Shown: positions 33,850-46,073 of the stretch, piece by piece
Layout: each line of letters starts with the position of its first letter
Numbering within the stretch: position 1 is the stretch's first letter
Assembly (NCBI GenBank): GCA_023935145.1
Contig: CM043698.1
Span: forward strand, 85,255,501 to 85,319,500
Length of the DNA: 64,000 bases
Direction of reading: 5' to 3'
DNA from: Bretschneidera sinensis
Taxonomy: Eukaryota; Streptophyta; Magnoliopsida; Brassicales; Akaniaceae
Position numbers and translations under genes: made by a program
The notes under the pieces: model-generated
What the model was told of the DNA's origin: nothing
Seen by the model: only the letters and a program-made list of their open reading frames with translations
The model's database searches: none

Positions 33850-35350
33850 ACCTTAGAGAAGTTTAAATAAAGACCTTGCATCATCAAAGTGTAATAGAAG
33901 TTAAGCAATGGGTAAGAAGGTTGAGGCATGTAAACATTATTTTGATATGCCTATAAATGATACAAAAAAGGAAACACAGTCAATATTTCTAATAGGATAT
34001 TTAAAGAAAACAAAGCATATTACAAACTGAACAGTAAGTGAAATCATGCTTACAGTAGGGGTAAAAAGTTTGGAATAAAAAGAAGGGATAACAAATGTTT
34101 GAGAAGATTGTAACTGAAAAACATGTGGAGGAGTTACAAGTGATGGCACAACATCAGCTCCCTGTTTTACTAGCACCACATCTTTACTCCTTTTTTGTGA
34201 TTTTACTTTCTTCTCTTTACCTACCAAAATAAACATGGTGAGAAGCTGCACGATTTAAAAACTGATAATGGCAAAAAGTAAAATGCTTACCACTTTTCGC
34301 TGGATTTTTCTTCCGTTTCAATTTGTCGTAGTGCCATTGTATCCTCGTATTTGACACTCCTTTAGGTTTAATGCACCGAGGTAATTATCCCATCCTTATT
34401 ATTTGCTTTTTTATTTTTCACCATAGACTGAGCATCACCTCTTATCTTATTCAAGACACTTTTTGCTTCATTCTCTATACCATAAAAACCTTTCCAAACA
34501 ATTTTTCGCACCTCCTCATTGTCTTGGCTCATCACGACAAGATCATAAGTGTACCTCATTGCACAATTACGAAATACAAGTGCTGACTCATTAGAATCAT
34601 GCGTTAAAGATACACTTTCCTGTATAGGTATGCACCATTCTCCTCGCATTTTTCGTCCATCTCTTTAGGATGTACTTTTTTGGCAATTTTTAAACATTGT
34701 TAAGATTATAGGCAGCCAATGTATGTCTACAAAGTATACCAACAGTCTGAAATTTACCACAATTGCATTGGACTTCCATGGTAGTTGTATCAATATCGAC
34801 AACACACTTCATTGAATTGCACACTTGTATCCTAAATACATACCTAAACTAAGTGCCACCACATGGAATAAAATCAAAGTGCAATACATTTGTGCCATCA
34901 ATATACTCCCTTTGAAACATCTTGTATATCTTAACCATTTGATTCAAAATTTGGTTGTGCTTATTTGCTAGTGGAGGCTTACTTTGATAACAACGAAAGT
35001 CCTTGTCTGATTCATTTCTACGCTACTCGACCAATTTCTTATCAAATTGAATTACAAACTTTGTGAGAGAAGTAGACTTGTCAACTATTCCCTTTAATAC
35101 ATTGTTAGTGGTCTCGCTTTGTTGAAAGATCTAAACCCAACATAAAAAACATCTTTATTAAGACCACTACATCATTTTTGTCAAATTTTATATAGACTAG
35201 AAAGCCACAAGTTCCCTTCAAGGTTATAATCTAATACCATTTTCTTCCACGTATCCTTAAACTCCTCGGAATCACATCCTTTTCGACATTTGTAAAGTAA
35301 ACCATGGAAGTCTCTATCTAATTTTAGTCTAGCGTGGTACTAAAAGAGAT
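33850..35350 (-). pseudogene. FAR1-RELATED SEQUENCE (FRS) / MULE transposase-like pseudogene
   Basis: Minus-strand order: LLYKCRKGCDSEEFKDTWKK, VLDYNLEGNLWLSSLYKI, ETTNNVLKGIVDKSTSLTKF (C-terminal half of the MULE-type transposase domain), DGTNVLHFDFIPCGGT, then the SWIM zinc finger VQCNCGKFQTVGILCRHTLA (CxC ... CxH kept), and KLPKKYILKRWTKNARRMV. Downstream exons with GT-AG borders near 34288/34222 and 34049 give GKEKKVKSQKRSKDV and QNNVYMPQPSYPLLNFYYTL. Stops stand after SLYKI, after KLVE and before KLPKK. The FAR1 DNA-binding domain is not found upstream. FRS proteins are transcription factors domesticated from MULE transposases. The remaining exon structure points to a host-type FRS gene and not a mobile element. 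Confidence 0.75.
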
Positions 35351-35880
35351 TCTACATATTTTGATTACAATTAGTAAGTACTTATCTGAGTAGTAGCTTA
35401 TTAATTTGGCATTCCAGCAACACAAAGCCATTGATTGACAAAGAATGCATCAAAATAGGGGTTGGGTTAATTGAACTAAAGAACTCTGAGATCTTGTTAA
35501 ACATCTTGTAATGACAAAACAAGTGTCTCCACTCCTTAGTCCTTACACCAAAAACATATCAAAAGGGAATACTTTACGAGAATCTATATAAAGAAAACAA
35601 AAGAGGAAACAAAACATGGTAGCAAAAGTCTTTTGAAGATACCAAAAACAGGTCCTACCAAACCCAAAATGATCATAACTCAAAGATAAACATTGTTTCC
35701 ATAGTATATAAAGCTATGTTTGGAATGGATTTTCAGAAACCCTTTTCAGTTTTCAAAACCAAAAAACACTTTTCAAACCATAGAAACATGTTTGGCTATT
35801 AGTTTTGAAAAACAATTTTTAAACATAGTTTTCTAAAATCCCAGTTTTCAAACACTGATTTTACAAAACTCCAAAATGGA
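35351..35880. other. degenerate spacer with hAT-MITE-like wording
   Basis: The left part may be decayed transposase exon of the FRS pseudogene. The right part (35705-35880, tatgtttggaatgg and repeated cagttttcaaa words) resembles 40790-41030 in the opposite orientation. This suggests two copies of a small DNA element. Confidence 0.35.
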
Positions 35881-37036
35881 GTTTTCGGTTTTCATTTTCA
35901 CTTTTCAGCTTAAAATCATAACTATATGCTATCTTCTCTCTGCTTCTGCTTTCTGCTCTCTTCTCTCCCTCATCGATGACAATATCAACAACAACAACAA
36001 TACCAGCAACAATAAGCCCGTATCCACGGCCCAGCAGAACTATAAGCGGGAGAGCCTCAGCCTGATCGCCAGGAAACGACGCTGTCGTGGTTCACGGTCT
36101 GTATCAGGTCGTAGCAGTGAACGCAGCGGCACCCTGAAGTGCTGTTCCGTAGGGGCATCCGCGGCGTACGTCACATGCTCGGATTTCCCCGTCGCAATGG
36201 CGACGGACTCGAGCGGGGAGCTGTTTAGCAACAGCAGAAACACCAATTGATTGTCTGATGTCAGCAAGGCGCAGATTTTGCAAAGGGAGAGGGATGGTGG
36301 GGCCAGTGGGGAAAATGAGAGTGTCGGTGGTGGTGGTGCTGGGTTTGGGGTTTTTGGTGGGGATGCGGTGTTGAGCAAAAACTCTCTAAGTCGGTCTCGT
36401 TTGCTTCACCAAAGTTGTTGTAATTTTTGTCTGATTCAATGAGGGAGAATATTGTAGTGCCTGCAGTTTTTCTGGTTTTCTTTATTTTCTGTTTTAGCTC
36501 TGTTTGCTTATTTAGAAGAAAGCCTTTGTATTTGTCTTGGTGCTAGAGTGGGCTGGTGGCCTTGATATGACTTTGAATGATATGGAGTGGGATCTCAGCT
36601 GTGTCTGTGTGATGGTTTACAGCAATTTACTAGTGTTGGGAGTGGATTATGCTGATGTTTTTCGTTAATTCCTTGGTTACAGCTTCGTCCCATGCTTGAC
36701 TTTTGGGCAGACTGTGGAGACTTGTGGAGTGTTTTTGGCAGAGCAGAGGCTACGGAGGCTTGGTTTAAGATATCGCGTCTGGTATGTGTTTTACTATACT
36801 TTTCTGTTGCAGCTAGTTTGTGTCTTGTTTGTGATTTGCTATATTTTTTCTGTTGCAGTTTGGTTTGTGCCTGGGTTTTTTGTTCTGTTGCAGTTGTTGT
36901 TTTGGGTATTTTTTTTCATCAGTTTTTAGCTGGGTTCTAGGGAGGATTTCCAGCTTTGTTCAACTTATGTTCTTGCTGCCTTAATGGATTCTTCTCTAAT
37001 CTAATCAATAAAATTCCTCCTTCGCCTCTGAAAAAA
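35881..37036 (+). other. unrecognised GC-rich open frame with retroposon-like 3' end
   Basis: A GC-rich island (35955-36360) in an AT-rich setting holds a 124-codon plus-strand frame. Its residues (QNYKRESLSLIARKRRCRGS, then CCSVGASAAYVTCSDFPVAM and ATDSSGELFSNS) look protein-like, and the frame continues in another register with GGGGAGFGVFGGDAV. A T-rich, 3'UTR-like stretch, an AATAAA at 37007 and a short A run at 37029 follow. I do not recognise the protein. It could be a processed copy of a host mRNA or the 3' end of a LINE. The T-rich tail (taataaaattcctccttcgc-like) resembles plant LINE tails. Confidence 0.4.
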
Positions 37037-40000
37037 ACCATGGTCAATTAAGGCTAAGAAATTTAATGACATGTACAAAAAAAAAAATAGTACATCTAAT
37101 ATGCAAAGATTTAAACTTTAAAAAGTATTGTAACAGAAACTTACCTTAAGAACAAACCTTGGGAATCTTACTTAATAGAGCAAGATTGGAGAACGAACGA
37201 TATGCTTTTTGCTTCACCTGATCATTTCACACAACAATAAAACATAAGGTTCATTAGTTTGCAGTTTAATCTACATAAACTTATATGAATAATTTATGAG
37301 AATATTTTTAAAATAATAAAATAGTATAGAACGATATAAATGAAAGAATCCTAACCCAGAAATAAGAATTTCTCTTTTGTTGCAGCATTAGTAATCAAGC
37401 CAAAAAAAAATTTCAGCTTTTAATTAGAAAAGCCATAAAACATATATACAGTTTTGTGGGGTATGTGGGTATCTTCTTCTTTCTTCTATTCGATATGTGG
37501 GTATCATCCTCTTTGTGATTTCTTCTATAAATACTAAGTAATTCTCATGATTTTGCAAGTTTGGACTCAGGGGATTTGAAGATAACTTTCACAAATTTGG
37601 TTGATTGTGTTCTAGGTTTGCTAGTCGTTTCTTCATTTTGTTGATAGGTTTATTGAGTTTTTGTATGTTCTGTGATTGTTCCAGCTTGTGCATTGCTACT
37701 AATTATACTCTTTCTATATGGTTGTCTCATTCTTTTATTTTTTTAAAGGGATGATCAATTTACTGCTAGATGATATGGCTGTGCTTTTAATAAGTTCAAT
37801 TTAATTTGTTAATATTTCTATGCATAAGAAGCTTAAGGGATGATTTGCCTGCATAGGGACTGCAGCTCCAGCCCCTGCATAAGGATTGTAGCTGTGCAGG
37901 GGCTGCAGTCCTTGCACAGGGGCTGGTGCAACAATACTTTCTTTAAAATGAATTCTTTTGTTGTTTGATTTGTGATATGGTGCACTTATTTATATGTGTC
38001 ACCCTTATATTCTCCCATGATATTTATTCTCTCTCTCTCTTATATAAGATTTTGCTTTTTCTGTGTACTGTTTTGCTGCCACTTGTTTTTGTTCTCCCAT
38101 GAAAATGCATGATATGCTTGTCTTTTGCGTAAAACTAAAAATAAAAAAAATGGAAGCATTATGCTTGGACGCTCTAAGATATGTAAACCTTGTCAAAAGG
38201 CATATGAGATGGAAAATTTATGTGCAATCTATTGTTAGTCTTTAACTTCTACATATGAGAAACAAAGCATAATGGTGTATTTGGAAATTCCATGAAACCG
38301 TAACCTTTATTTTTCTCTTTCATTTGTAATGATATAGTATAATGGTTCCTCGCTATGTTGTCTTGGTGGTTGCTTGAATTGTAGTTGCAAACTCTGTCAC
38401 TCCACCTAATGATAATTTCAATAAGATCACATTTCTGTCGAGCAAACATTTAAGACGAGTAGCTATCTTTATAGGTTATCAATCCAGATTTTTAGATTTT
38501 AGTTTAGTTACTTGTTCTCTTCTCTCTATAGCAAAGGGGACAGTTATGGTTTTACTTTTCGTGTGCTTTTAGCTAATTGATATATCATCCTAGTGATTTT
38601 CCAGAAAATTTCTGCTGTTTAACTATGAATCTATTCATTATTTTGTTTTCTCTGGCTATAGAGTTTACTTGCCAATACTTTATGGTATGCTTCTATTGAA
38701 GGATATTAAACTATTGACTTGTTCCAGAGACAAAATCTTAGTCTAAAACCTAACAATTAAAGTAGCAAATTGATGCAGATTTAAAAAAAAAAAAGACAAT
38801 TAATGAAACATTCATTTCTATTAATAATAATCCAAGTAGTGTAATTGGTTAAAGTTTGTCTGATAACAGCGGATATTGGAAATTCTTAGGCAGATTGGTT
38901 AATTTAGGATGCTGGGGTTTGTCTGATAAGTTTCTCCCTCTTGGACACCTGTTTCGTTATGAAATGGAGTTCTTTTACAGGTTATGTCATGAATGGTTTA
39001 GTGGATATTTTCGAGGTATGTTAGTATGATCTTGGTTAACGGATGGATTTGTTTGTGGTGGCAGCTCTGTTTTAAGCAGATAGTATCAGTTTTCTTCTTG
39101 CACATTTCAAATGTATTTCGGCTGAGGTGCTATCTTTGCTAATCTTCCAATTATGTTCATCAGCACTGTCTGAGCAAGGGTGTAAACAGAATAACAGGGG
39201 TGTTTGATGCTTTAGTTTTGGGTGAATTTGTTTCCTATACCAGCTAGTGGTTTTCTGAAGTTTCTGCAGATTATTTGTGTTGCATTCTTAGTTTATGTTT
39301 GTTGTATCTCCTACTTCAACTCAATTTGCCCCAAGTCAACCCACTGCTCCAAAAATTGTCACAAGATGGATGGCAGATGTAAAACTTATGCTTATTCAGT
39401 TCATTTCTTTAAAATCATGAAGACTTATTTTTGGTTTTAGCTTCTCTAATATGTGTTGTCAATTTCTTGTGTACAAGGGATCAAGTCAGTATGTGTCCAT
39501 CCCATCAGTCAGAGAGAACATTACAAAAACAAATCTAACAGATAATGCAAGTCCATCAAGGAGGTGAAGTAGAAAGCCAATAAACAACTTTGAAGAAAAT
39601 GTTGTGTTCATATTTGTTTTTGTAAATCTGAAAGTGCTAATGTATTCATATCTACTCTTTTTATTTTAGTAAACTTGTTGAGGCAAAGATATTTAATAGT
39701 TTCACGTGGTTTTTTGTGCTTAATAGTCTTGGATATAATTTACATCACTCAAATGTGTTATATGAGGTTGATTAGGCATAGCATCTTTTAGTAGGTGTTT
39801 AAATAATTCAGGTGGGTTTTTTGTGCCTAGTCTTGAATATGATTTAAATCCCTCAAGTGTTTAATAAGGCTGATGAGGCAAAGTCTCTTTTTTGTTGAAT
39901 GTTCTAATGGAACAGATTATTGAAGTCTATTAATGGAGTGAAATGTTATTGAGCCTCTTTATGTCCAACCTTTTTTGTGCTTATATTTGCAGAATTATAG

Positions 40001-41190
40001 ATTTTAAATGTTATTGAGCCTCAATTTACAGATGCAAGCTTAGCATTTATAAACTGAGTTTGGAACTGGAAATTGTAGGATCGAAATGGACACAAGCTTG
40101 CATTTGCATTCATACCAAAAAAAGAGTTGAAACAAGGTTGCATTGCATTCGTACAAAAAATACAAGAACAGAGTTGAAACACAACCAGAAATGAACAAAG
40201 AGTAGAGTTGAAACAATGTTACATTGCATTCATACAAGAACAAATTTTCAATGTCAAAATCCTACAAACTGTTATGCTAAACCAATATCAATCAAAATGC
40301 ACCTATAAGCATACCAATCCACCACCACATCAATTCACCAACACAATTTTAACAAAACCCAGGTACATTCACAATAACCCCACCAAAAGATAGACCAGAA
40401 AACCACATAAAAAAACCAAACAGATATTTGATCAATTTATCAAAGTTGTATTTGATCAATGAATATTGTATCTTAAAGTTGTTATCAACTAACTTATTTT
40501 TAAGAAGAAAAGTATATCGTCTTTTAGGTATTGAACAAATTTGAATATTGTATTTGATGGGTTGGTTGTTCATATTTTATCAAATTGTGAAAGTTGTATT
40601 GTATTTTTTATTTTTATTTTTTACAATTTATTTAACAAACAAACATGACATGACCAGAGAGAAGAGTGTTGTCATGTTTGATCCATGATATATAAAAAAT
40701 ACTAACATTTGAAAAATAAAATAATATTAATTATTTTCAAGTATTTGGTGTGTTAAAAAAATATATTTAGTAAATATAAGAAATAAAATTAATTTTTAGA
40801 TTTTAAAATTTAAACTGAAAACCGAAAACTGAAAACAATTACAAAAAGATGTAATCCAAACAATTTTCAAAATAAGATTATACAAACAACGTTTCACTGT
40901 TTTCTGTTTTGGAAACAGTTTTCGAGTTACAGTTATTCAATTATGTTCTCTTCAAAAAACTGTTTTCAATTTTCATTTTCGAAAACTGTAAAATTGTTAC
41001 CCAAACATTCCCTAAATCATCATATTTTAATCCAAAGCAATTTTCTACAATATTTCTAAGAGAGCTAAAACAGTAGAAATTAGGATAATATTTTTAGAGC
41101 AACAGCCTCACAATGGGCTCAACCCAACATAATACAACAAATCATCTTTATAGAAATTTGAAAAGAAAAAGGGAAGCAAGCCATGCATTT
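37037..41190. other. long gene-free stretch
   Basis: No gene is supported in 4.1 kb. Items seen: a GC-rich quasi-palindrome at 37855-37932 built from ctgcagctccagcccctgca-like words; a weak tandem (gagttgaaacaaggttgcat) near 40090-40240; and a decayed hAT-MITE-like block at 40790-41030 ending ttacccaaacattccctaaa. The rest reads as old intron or intergenic DNA. Confidence 0.4.
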
Positions 41191-41197
41191 GAATTCA

Positions 41198-41521
41198 AAA
41201 TATCTCAAATGTACAAAATTCAAACCCATCTTGCATTTCGGACAAGAAAATGAAATGAAACTTCCCGAAAGAAACCCCAAGCTCAAGAGATAACTTCAAC
41301 GCGTGCGGTGGCTTACCCAAATACTCGGTCCAAACCTAAACTGAAAACAGTGGTGTGCGGTCGCTTACGACGGTAGTGGCCTGACTCTCCTAATTGTCTC
41401 CCTCTTTCCTCTGCGAACCTCGCGATGCCCTGCAAATATCTCAAATGTAAAAATTTCAAACTCACCTTGCATTTCGAACAAGAAAATGAAAGGAAACTTC
41501 CAGAAAGAAAACCCTCTTTTT
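41198..41521. repeat. 80-bp direct repeat upstream of the CRM pseudogene
   Basis: The segment 41198-41282 (aaatatctcaaatgtacaaa ... gaaacttcccgaaagaaa) recurs at 41435-41520 with about 10 changes, 237 bp apart. A smaller pair, gcgtgcggtggcttac and gtgtgcggtcgcttac, lies between them. It sits in the presumed promoter of the next gene. Confidence 0.65.
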
Positions 41522-42422
41522 TTAAAATGGAGGATCTGAGTTATTGGTTTTCTCTCTCTGTTTTTGCGGCTCTGCAATTTTCTCGAATTCCAAGCTTCTT
41601 TTTCTTTCACTCTATCTCTCATTTTGTGAATGACAAAAGTTTTATTTCGTAATCTCCTTAGAGCTTCTTCGCTTCTCAAATTCTCTTCTCCAAACCTTTC
41701 TCGATCAGGTATCTCTCTCAACTCGCACATATTTATAGATATGGATGCATGTGTTACAGATTGTCTTATGCAGTCTTCTTTTCCCTAATGTATATCTATT
41801 TTCACTGGTTTTTATTTTTCTTTTACTTCAATTTCAAAGAACCAGTCTTCCTCTCATCCGAACGCTCAGCTCCACCCAATCTCTGGATTTCAAACTATTG
41901 ATTTTGGGTTTTGTAAAATTGAGGAAGAATGTCGTGAACAAGAAATATAAATATGAGGGAAATGTGGGAGAGCTAAAGGTAAGTTTTTAGGGGCATGAAT
42001 GTATCTATATATAAACAGAAACAGAAAAGATGGTAATTTTTTCTTAAAGATATCTACATGTGTTACTCCTCATTAACTAAGACATTGTGATTTCACCCCA
42101 ACCTTTTTTCTACTACCAGGTCAGTTTTGCAAAACCAAGAATTGATTTTCTTCCCACCCGAACACTTATCTGCTCTCAACCCGACAAACGCTTCATGGCT
42201 TTTTAGAAACTTGAGTCACGGTACAGTGAACCTGGTGATATCACAAGGGAAACCTAAGTTTGAAACGCACGAGGTTGATCCTCTTCCGAAGAAGTGTCAG
42301 ACCAAAAGAAGAGACAAAGGAAAGCTTCCAATAAGAGGGACCCACGTCGTCTCACTTTCAAGGGGAAGAAGAAACACAAATTTGCAAATGCAGAGGAGAC
42401 AATCAAGAACAAGCTTGAGAAG

Positions 42423-44675
42423 GTCAGCCTGATTCCTCGTTTTTTGTTGGTCTTCTTTTTTTAGGAAGCAATTTATTTATTATTATTTTTTTTTTATGTT
42501 TCTTGTATCTCATTTATGAAGTTCATTTAATAGTAGCTCAAACACAAATGTTAGACCCCGTGTATGCTAATTCCTTTGGTTATATTGTGATGGAATGAAC
42601 AATGTGTTTTATTCAGAATGTTTGTTAATCCTAGTTATTTGAAGAACTTTCTTTTTTGGGGGGGAAAACTCGGTATTTCAGATAAGACTTGTTCAGTGAT
42701 TTATCTATTTCACTGGGACATGCTTAGTACTTACTGTTTATGGAGGTATAGTTTAATAAATCCCAACCTAGATGGATAGTAAATGCAATTTATGTGGAAT
42801 TATTTTAGTTATCGAGGAAATATTTAGTGTAGCTGGTTCAAATCTTTTTTTTTCCAAAACCTGGCATGTTCAGTTCATGTTCAGAGTGTGCTTGTTATCA
42901 ATGCAGTGGAAACCATGCAATCATAGTCTTTTTGGTCAGACTCTATGAGGTTCCAGTTTAAAGCCATAGAGCTGGTAGAGTTTTAATTCGATGAAATTTT
43001 TTATGCAGAGCTTCCTGTCCATAATCGAGTTTGTTTTTTGAAGATTGATAGTTTGTGGCATTCAAATCTTCTTGCTTCCTATTGACTAGTTTCGACAGAG
43101 TGCCTTCTTTAGTTTAGTTCTTGTAGTGTAATTAAGCTGCACCTCCCGTTTTATTAGTGCTATATCCAGCTGCTTTTGCTTCTTAATAAAAGATGATTCA
43201 GTTGTTCTCTTCTATAGGGTGTTTCCTTTAGAGCTGAATTCTTGTATGTAGGTATGCTCCTTTACTATTTCTTATGAAAATTTCTTCCTGTGCCAACTTT
43301 GTTACATTGTGGTTGCCCCATTTCTTTTTAATTGATTTGCTTCTTCTTTTTTTCCTCCCATTTTTTGTGTGATTTAGGAGTTTTCTTCCTATTTTAGTAT
43401 TTCTGTTGCTTATAGAGTTATAGCAAAGAAGGGTGGTTTTGAAGCAAACAGTACTACAGTTGCAATTTCGTAAAAGGGGAATGGTTGGAAAGTAGGACCA
43501 TCTGAATTAGGGACCTGAAAGAAAATGCCAAATGTGACACATGCAAAGAAAACTGCTACATTTGTGGCTGAGTTGTTGTTGAACTAGTGGATCTGAAACA
43601 CACATACAGACATACAAAAGAAGTATGAGGGCCAGTATAAAAGTTGGATGAGTTACTATCTTTCCTTGGGGAAAGGATTGGCTAGAGATTTTATCATTCA
43701 GAAGAGTGTCTTTGGATCTTAGAAGGTTTTGGTGAGATGAGTAGCAAGGACTCAAGCCAACTGTCGAAAGTGTGTGGATATAATTTAGTAGAATATGAGG
43801 GTGAACGAGGAGTTGTCTTTGACTAAATGCTTGAAAGAGGCATCAGTTCAAATTCAATATGTCGGTGGCTTAATTTGTTGTGATTATGGGTTTAAAGAAA
43901 ATGTACCATGCTTGTGTTATGCTAGTTTCAGTAATATATTCACTCACTAGGTCTGGAATGCTCTGCTGAAATTTGAGTATGCTGGTAGCTTAATCTGTTG
44001 GAGTTTCGTGTTTAAGCATGTGCAAACTCAATCAGGTTTGCATTGAACTTCCGGTCCTGTATCGCAACTCTTAGATTTTCACCCCTCTCATTTCAACTGT
44101 CTTTTTGAGGCAGTTGATTTCTTCTGTCTTTATTGACCTTTGGTGTATTCCTTTCTGGAGCTTTGTCTTTTGTTTACTTGAAAGTACTTTGACAGCCCTA
44201 CGTTGTGGTGGGAATATAGATTAGGATTTTTGGAGTATTGCTCCTCTGGTAATTATATAGAGCTTATTGGAGGAGATGAACGCTCAGGTTTTCAATGATT
44301 TCTTGGAATCTTCCGGAGAGTAATCTATTATTTCTTCTCTGTGGTACTATACTGATTAATAAATTAAAATTGCTCCCATCTATACTGTTGCGCTTGAAAA
44401 GCATTGCCTCTTGTATTCACAAGTCAATTATACATTATTTTTGGTCCACATCTGGAGTAGGGGTTTTGGAGACAAGATTTTGATGGTTTCATGCTTCGCA
44501 TTCTTGAATATGTGACTTGTTTTCTGATTTTTGTAAATAACACAAAACTCTACACTACAGAACTGCCTTCATCTTCCTGGTTATTACCCAGTAAAAAAAT
44601 CTTATTTTCATGATGATTTGCTGCCTTGCTGGAGCCCTTAATTATTTGCTTTTGTTGGTTTTCTTTTGAATCCAG
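42423..44675. other. intron 3 of the CRM pseudogene
   Basis: This 2.25 kb T-rich intron runs from a GTCAGC donor to a gaatccag acceptor. I see no transposon or coding relic in it. Confidence 0.5.
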
Positions 44676-45046
44676 GCCAAAATCAAAGAAGCATTACTGA
44701 TAGAGAGACTTAAGTGGTACGAAGTTCCTAAATTTCAGGGTCTGTGGTTGAACCACATGAGCTGACTGGTGAGGAACGATTCTATGTGAAGAAGATGGCT
44801 CAGAAAAGGTCTAATATTTGGTGGTGTTATTCTTAATATGCATATGCATTGGAAGAAGCATGAAACTGTTAAGGTCATTTGCAAGCCTTGTAAACCTGGT
44901 CAAGTGCAAGGGTATGCAGAGGAACTAGATTGAGTGGTGGAATCCCAATTCAGATAATTGGAGATGACGTTATCATATTCTATCGAGGGAAGAACTATGT
45001 GCAACCAGAAGTTATATCGCCCATAGATACATTATCCAAGAAAAAG

Positions 45047-45845
45047 GTACGTGTTCCAACTAAATATATCTTGTATATCTTGATACATGTGATCTCGTTA
45101 ACTTGGTGTGAACTTATCAATTAAAACTGAGATCGTATTGGTATGATTTGATCCAGAATTATAAGATTCTACAAACTATTAAAACTAACAAAAAGTAATA
45201 TAAGTGTAATATCAATAATTCTAAAATGTGTCATATAACAAGCCTTATACTCCTGAAAAAAAAAAATCAAAACCTACCATTTTGGCATGTAGGCTTTAAC
45301 ATAATAAAATTTGTATGTGTCCCAAACATTATCTACTTAAAAATCCGGAATTGCAAACTTTTGAACTGTAATTTGTGTTAAAAACGCTAAAGCCTCATTA
45401 CCTGCCTTGGTTTATGGTCAATAAGTTCATGTATCCTTCTTATTTGTTACTTAATTTATTCTTCAAGTCTCAAATATACCAAAAAATTCAAAGGATTACT
45501 TTAAGAGTTCGATTTTTTTACATACTTTGCTGGTTCGATTCTATTGCGATTACAATCCTATGGTCTAATTCTACGATTCTACTCTCTGATTTCATCATCT
45601 TATCCGGATCATTTATTTAATTTAGGAGCATTTGCAGTGTCACCTGGATGGGTGTGTTTGGTTGGTAGTCATCCATTGGTTTATTACTTCATGCAGTCAT
45701 TATTTTTTCCTCCCTTCGTCATCATCTTCTCCCTTTTACCGCACTAGGACATAAGTCAATGTGAAACTCAAATAATTTAAGTCTTAATCTCAAACTAGTT
45801 GGGTTGGCCACATGAATCTTGTTCCTCCAATCTGCTTGTCTAAGT
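45047..45845. other. left part of intron 4 of the CRM pseudogene
   Basis: AT-rich intron sequence lies between the GTACGT donor and the gypsy relic. Nothing is recognisable. Confidence 0.4.
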
Positions 45846-46073
45846 CCCTATGCTTAACAATATTAATTTGCCCCACTGTCAACCAACGCCAGCACCTCTA
45901 TGCCATTAACTGGCATACTGACAAACAGCAAGCCCACTCTGTCCATTGTTTGCTCCACCCATAGAGCGTTCAATAGGTGCAAAGAGTAAGTCTCGCGACA
46001 CTGTATGAGATCGTCTCTTTTTGTAAACCCTCTCTAGCCACCATGGCCTTCCATTGTTATACCTTGGGATAGT
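45846..46073 (-). pseudogene. gypsy protease fragment
   Basis: The minus strand reads VGLLFVSMPVNGIEVLALVD and SGAN (frames change once), which is the start of the gypsy retropepsin with its LVDSGA active-site motif. It belongs with the gag piece at 47097-47790. The two are parted by the inserted LTR copies at 46074-47095. Confidence 0.65.

Noticed and set aside
36040..36378. Minus-strand 112-codon Pro/Ser-rich frame
   Set aside because: It lies opposite the GC-rich island frame; Pro runs come from GGT/GGG repeats on the plus strand. Neither strand is proven, but the plus strand fits the 3' tail better.
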